DNA of 6,076 bases, taken from positions 1 through 6,076 of the forward strand of contig CABRGJ010000058.1 of the NCBI GenBank assembly GCA_902470405.1. Reading direction: 5' to 3'. The position numbers and the translations under genes were made by a program. Origin of the DNA: an uncultured Eggerthella sp. (GTDB lineage Bacteria; Actinomycetota; Coriobacteriia; Coriobacteriales; Eggerthellaceae). Shown piece after piece: positions 4,535 through 6,076 of this stretch; position 1 is the stretch's first letter; each line of letters starts with the position of its first letter. Below the pieces are notes generated by a model. It made no database searches and was not told the DNA's origin. It saw only the letters and a program-made list of their open reading frames with translations.

Positions 4535-5587
4535 ATGGAAGGTGTAATGAATGCAGTTCACTGCGTAGGTCGTGAAGAGCCATGGCAGTATGTCGAGGAT
4601 GCTCCTATTCCTCAGATCAAAGATGATGAAGTCCTGTTGGAGATTAAGGCTGCCGGTATTTGCGGCACCGATCACTCTCTCCACCGTGGTCAGGAAGCAC
4701 TGTTCAATTCCTACGACATCCATTTCCCGGCTGTCTTCGGTCATGAATTCTCCGGTGTTATCGCTGAAGTGGGCAAGAATGCTCCTTCGAACCTCAAGGT
4801 CGGTATGCGCGTCACCGCTAATCCGATCCTCTTCGATAACACCTGCGGTTACTGCGACAAGGGCCAGGTGAACATCTGCGACAATCGTCCGTTCTATGGC
4901 ACTGACCTGCCGGGCGCATTCGCAAAGTATATGCCCATGCGTGCAACCAACGTCATCGAGATGCCTGACGATGTTTCCTTCGTTCAGGGCGCTCTTCTCG
5001 AGCCGCTGTGCGTGGCACTCAACGCTGTTGAGCGCGTGCATCCTGAAGCTGGCGACACCGCGCTGGTCATGGGCCCTGGCCCCATCGGTCTGCTCATGAT
5101 CGCGGTCTTGAAGCAGGCTTATGGCATCCAGAAGGTCATCTGCTCCGGTCTCGCTATGGACACCAAGCGCCTCGCAGTTGCTGAGCAGCTCGGCGCTATC
5201 ACCATCAATGGTTCCGAAGAAGACGTCATCGCTCGTGTGAAAGAGCTCACCAACGGCAAGGGCCCCGAGCTCATCCTCGATGCAGCTGGTCACTACACGG
5301 TTGCAGAGCAGGCCGTGGAAATGGTCGCTAAGAACGGCAAGATCGGCATCACCGGCCTGCCCGCTCAGGCTTCCAGCATTCACATGAACCCGATCGCTAT
5401 GCGTCAGATCAGCATCATCGGTTCTCGCGCTTACGAGCGTAAGCATTGGCGCCAGGCGCTCTCGCTGCTCGCCAACGGCCTCGATATCGCTCCTATTGCT
5501 AGCCACGTTCTTCCTCTCAAGGACTTTGAAAAGGGCATGGAGCTCATCGATGCTGGCGAAGGCCTCCGCGTTATCCTTGAGCCGTAA
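4535..5587 (+). CDS. Zinc-dependent alcohol dehydrogenase (medium-chain dehydrogenase family)
   Basis: This 350-residue cytoplasmic enzyme belongs to the zinc-containing medium-chain dehydrogenases (threonine/sorbitol/polyol dehydrogenase group), which oxidise secondary alcohols with NAD(P). The GroES-like N-terminal domain carries the catalytic zinc ligands Cys43 (GICGTDH), His70 and Glu71 (FGHEFSG), with Glu156 (LLEPL) as the usual fourth position. The structural-zinc lobe has Cys104, Cys107 and Cys115 in C-x2-C-x7-C spacing, but the first of the usual four Cys is replaced by Asp101. The Rossmann domain starts at VMGPGPIG (178-185). ATG 4535 has GAAAGGGG upstream with 6-base spacing; the in-frame ATG at 4547 is less well placed. 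It follows the SDR gene by 84 bp and is followed by a strong terminator. The pairing with an SDR and a CoA-transferase suggests two redox steps on a hydroxylated substrate. Closest families by eye are polyol and L-threonine dehydrogenases, but the substrate is unknown. Confidence 0.93.
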   Translation: MEGVMNAVHCVGREEPWQYVEDAPIPQIKDDEVLLEIKAAGICGTDHSLHRGQEALFNSYDIHFPAVFGHEFSGVIAEVGKNAPSNLKVGMRVTANPILFDNTCGYCDKGQVNICDNRPFYGTDLPGAFAKYMPMRATNVIEMPDDVSFVQGALLEPLCVALNAVERVHPEAGDTALVMGPGPIGLLMIAVLKQAYGIQKVICSGLAMDTKRLAVAEQLGAITINGSEEDVIARVKELTNGKGPELILDAAGHYTVAEQAVEMVAKNGKIGITGLPAQASSIHMNPIAMRQISIIGSRAYERKHWRQALSLLANGLDIAPIASHVLPLKDFEKGMELIDAGEGLRVILEP

Positions 5588-5630
5588 GATCCGGTTCATA
5601 TAACGCTCTCTCCCGTATAAGGGGAATTGG

Positions 5631-5661
5631 AAAGCCCCGGTTTTCTACCGGGGCTTTTGTT
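5631..5661 (+). terminator. Rho-independent terminator after the alcohol dehydrogenase gene
   Basis: AAAGCCCCGGT (5631-5641) and ACCGGGGCTTT (5647-5657) form a perfect 11-bp stem with a 5-nt loop, and the 3' arm runs into TTTTGTT (5655-5661). This is a classical intrinsic terminator. It ends only 34 bp before the CoA-transferase start, leaving almost no room for a separate downstream promoter, so some read-through is likely. Confidence 0.9.
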
Positions 5662-5695
5662 AAACACGTTCATTATTTTAGATTGGAGAAGATCT

Positions 5696-6076
5696 ATGGC
5701 AGGTTTGGAAGGCGTAATCGTCGTTGACCTCACTCAGTATGCGGCAGGTCCCGCAGCTGCTCGTCTGCTCGGCGAAATGGGCGCAACGGTCATCAAGGTC
5801 GAGCCATTTACAGGCGACGAACAGCGCACTCAGGGTATGGCCTGGGGCATGAACTACAAGAGTGAATTTGACGATGTCGCATACGACTGCGGTTCTTTCA
5901 ACAAAGAGTGGACTGCTATCGACTGCAAGAGCCCAGAAGGCCATGAGGCTATGATGCGCCTCTTGGACAAGGCAGACATCTTTGTCACCTCTTTGCGCGA
6001 CGGCGCACTTCAGCGTCTCGGTCTTGACTATGACACGCTTCATGCGAAGTTCCCGAAGCTCGTTTGGGCTCAGAAC
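5696..6076 (+). CDS. Family III CoA-transferase (CaiB/BaiF type), 5' portion only
   Basis: These are the first 127 residues of a family III CoA-transferase, which moves CoA between carboxylic acids in the cytoplasm; full-length members have about 400 residues. Typical N-terminal features are LEGVIVVDLTQYAAGP (4-19), ARLLGEMGATVIKVEPFTGD (22-41) and, after a variable insert, IDCKSPEGHEAMMRLLDKAD followed by VTSLRDGALQRLGLDYDTL and FPKLVWAQN at the edge. The catalytic Asp (about residue 169 in formyl-CoA transferase) lies outside the window. The AAGPAAARLLGEMGA and RLGLDYDTL patterns resemble the 2-hydroxyacid subgroup (FldA, HadA) more than BaiF, judged from memory. ATG 5696 is preceded by GGAGAAG with 4-base spacing. 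Codon use matches the two dehydrogenase genes upstream, supporting a common pathway despite the terminator between. An exact acyl substrate cannot be named. Confidence 0.92.
   Translation, partial: MAGLEGVIVVDLTQYAAGPAAARLLGEMGATVIKVEPFTGDEQRTQGMAWGMNYKSEFDDVAYDCGSFNKEWTAIDCKSPEGHEAMMRLLDKADIFVTSLRDGALQRLGLDYDTLHAKFPKLVWAQN

Noticed and set aside
4196..5599. A 467-codon open frame on the minus strand covering the alcohol dehydrogenase and the end of the SDR
   Set aside because: It is antisense to two genes with complete catalytic motifs, crosses their intergenic hairpin, shows no recognisable domain, and is explained by the biased codons of the sense genes leaving few antisense stops.
5678..6043. 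A 121-codon minus-strand open frame opposite the CoA-transferase
   Set aside because: Antisense shadow of a clear family III CoA-transferase; no motif of its own.

Overview
The window looks like bacterial chromosome of moderate GC (a little above 50% by eye). Protein style (XerD, a solitary BioY, an MntP-type pump, and a CoA-linked dehydrogenase cassette) fits an anaerobic, possibly gut-associated lineage. Coriobacteriia/Eggerthellales would be my guess, but this is inference from protein flavour only. No rRNA, tRNA, CRISPR array, insertion sequence or attachment site was seen.

Layout. The left part (1-1459) is on the minus strand: a MntP-type manganese exporter gene followed after 26 bp by a XerD-type tyrosine recombinase gene whose last few codons run off the left edge. 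Divergent from them is bioY (1619-2199), the substrate-binding subunit of an ECF biotin transporter. It is broken by a one-base frameshift between about 1984 and 2008. The mntP/bioY gap is packed with short palindromes. A LysR-family regulator gene (2318-3280) follows on the plus strand, preceded by a 19-bp inverted repeat with an extra half-site.

A 378-bp non-coding, AT-rich stretch (3281-3658) with four palindromic or hairpin elements then leads into a metabolic cassette on the same strand. The cassette consists of a classical short-chain dehydrogenase (3659-4450), a zinc-dependent medium-chain alcohol/polyol dehydrogenase (4535-5587) and the first 127 codons of a family III (CaiB/BaiF/FldA-like) CoA-transferase (5696-right edge). 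A GC-rich hairpin sits in each of the two gaps between these genes; the second is a textbook intrinsic terminator. The cassette genes favour C-ending codons and have good Shine-Dalgarno sequences, as expected for highly expressed catabolic genes.

How they may work together (inference): the LysR-type regulator probably senses a small molecule and controls the dehydrogenase/CoA-transferase cassette. Two successive alcohol/ketone redox steps would prepare a carboxylate that the CoA-transferase activates, with the rest of the pathway lying to the right of the window. The substrate cannot be read from this sequence. The most notable observations are the bioY frameshift, the palindrome-rich regulatory gap, the hairpins within the cassette, and an Asp in place of the first structural-zinc Cys in the alcohol dehydrogenase.
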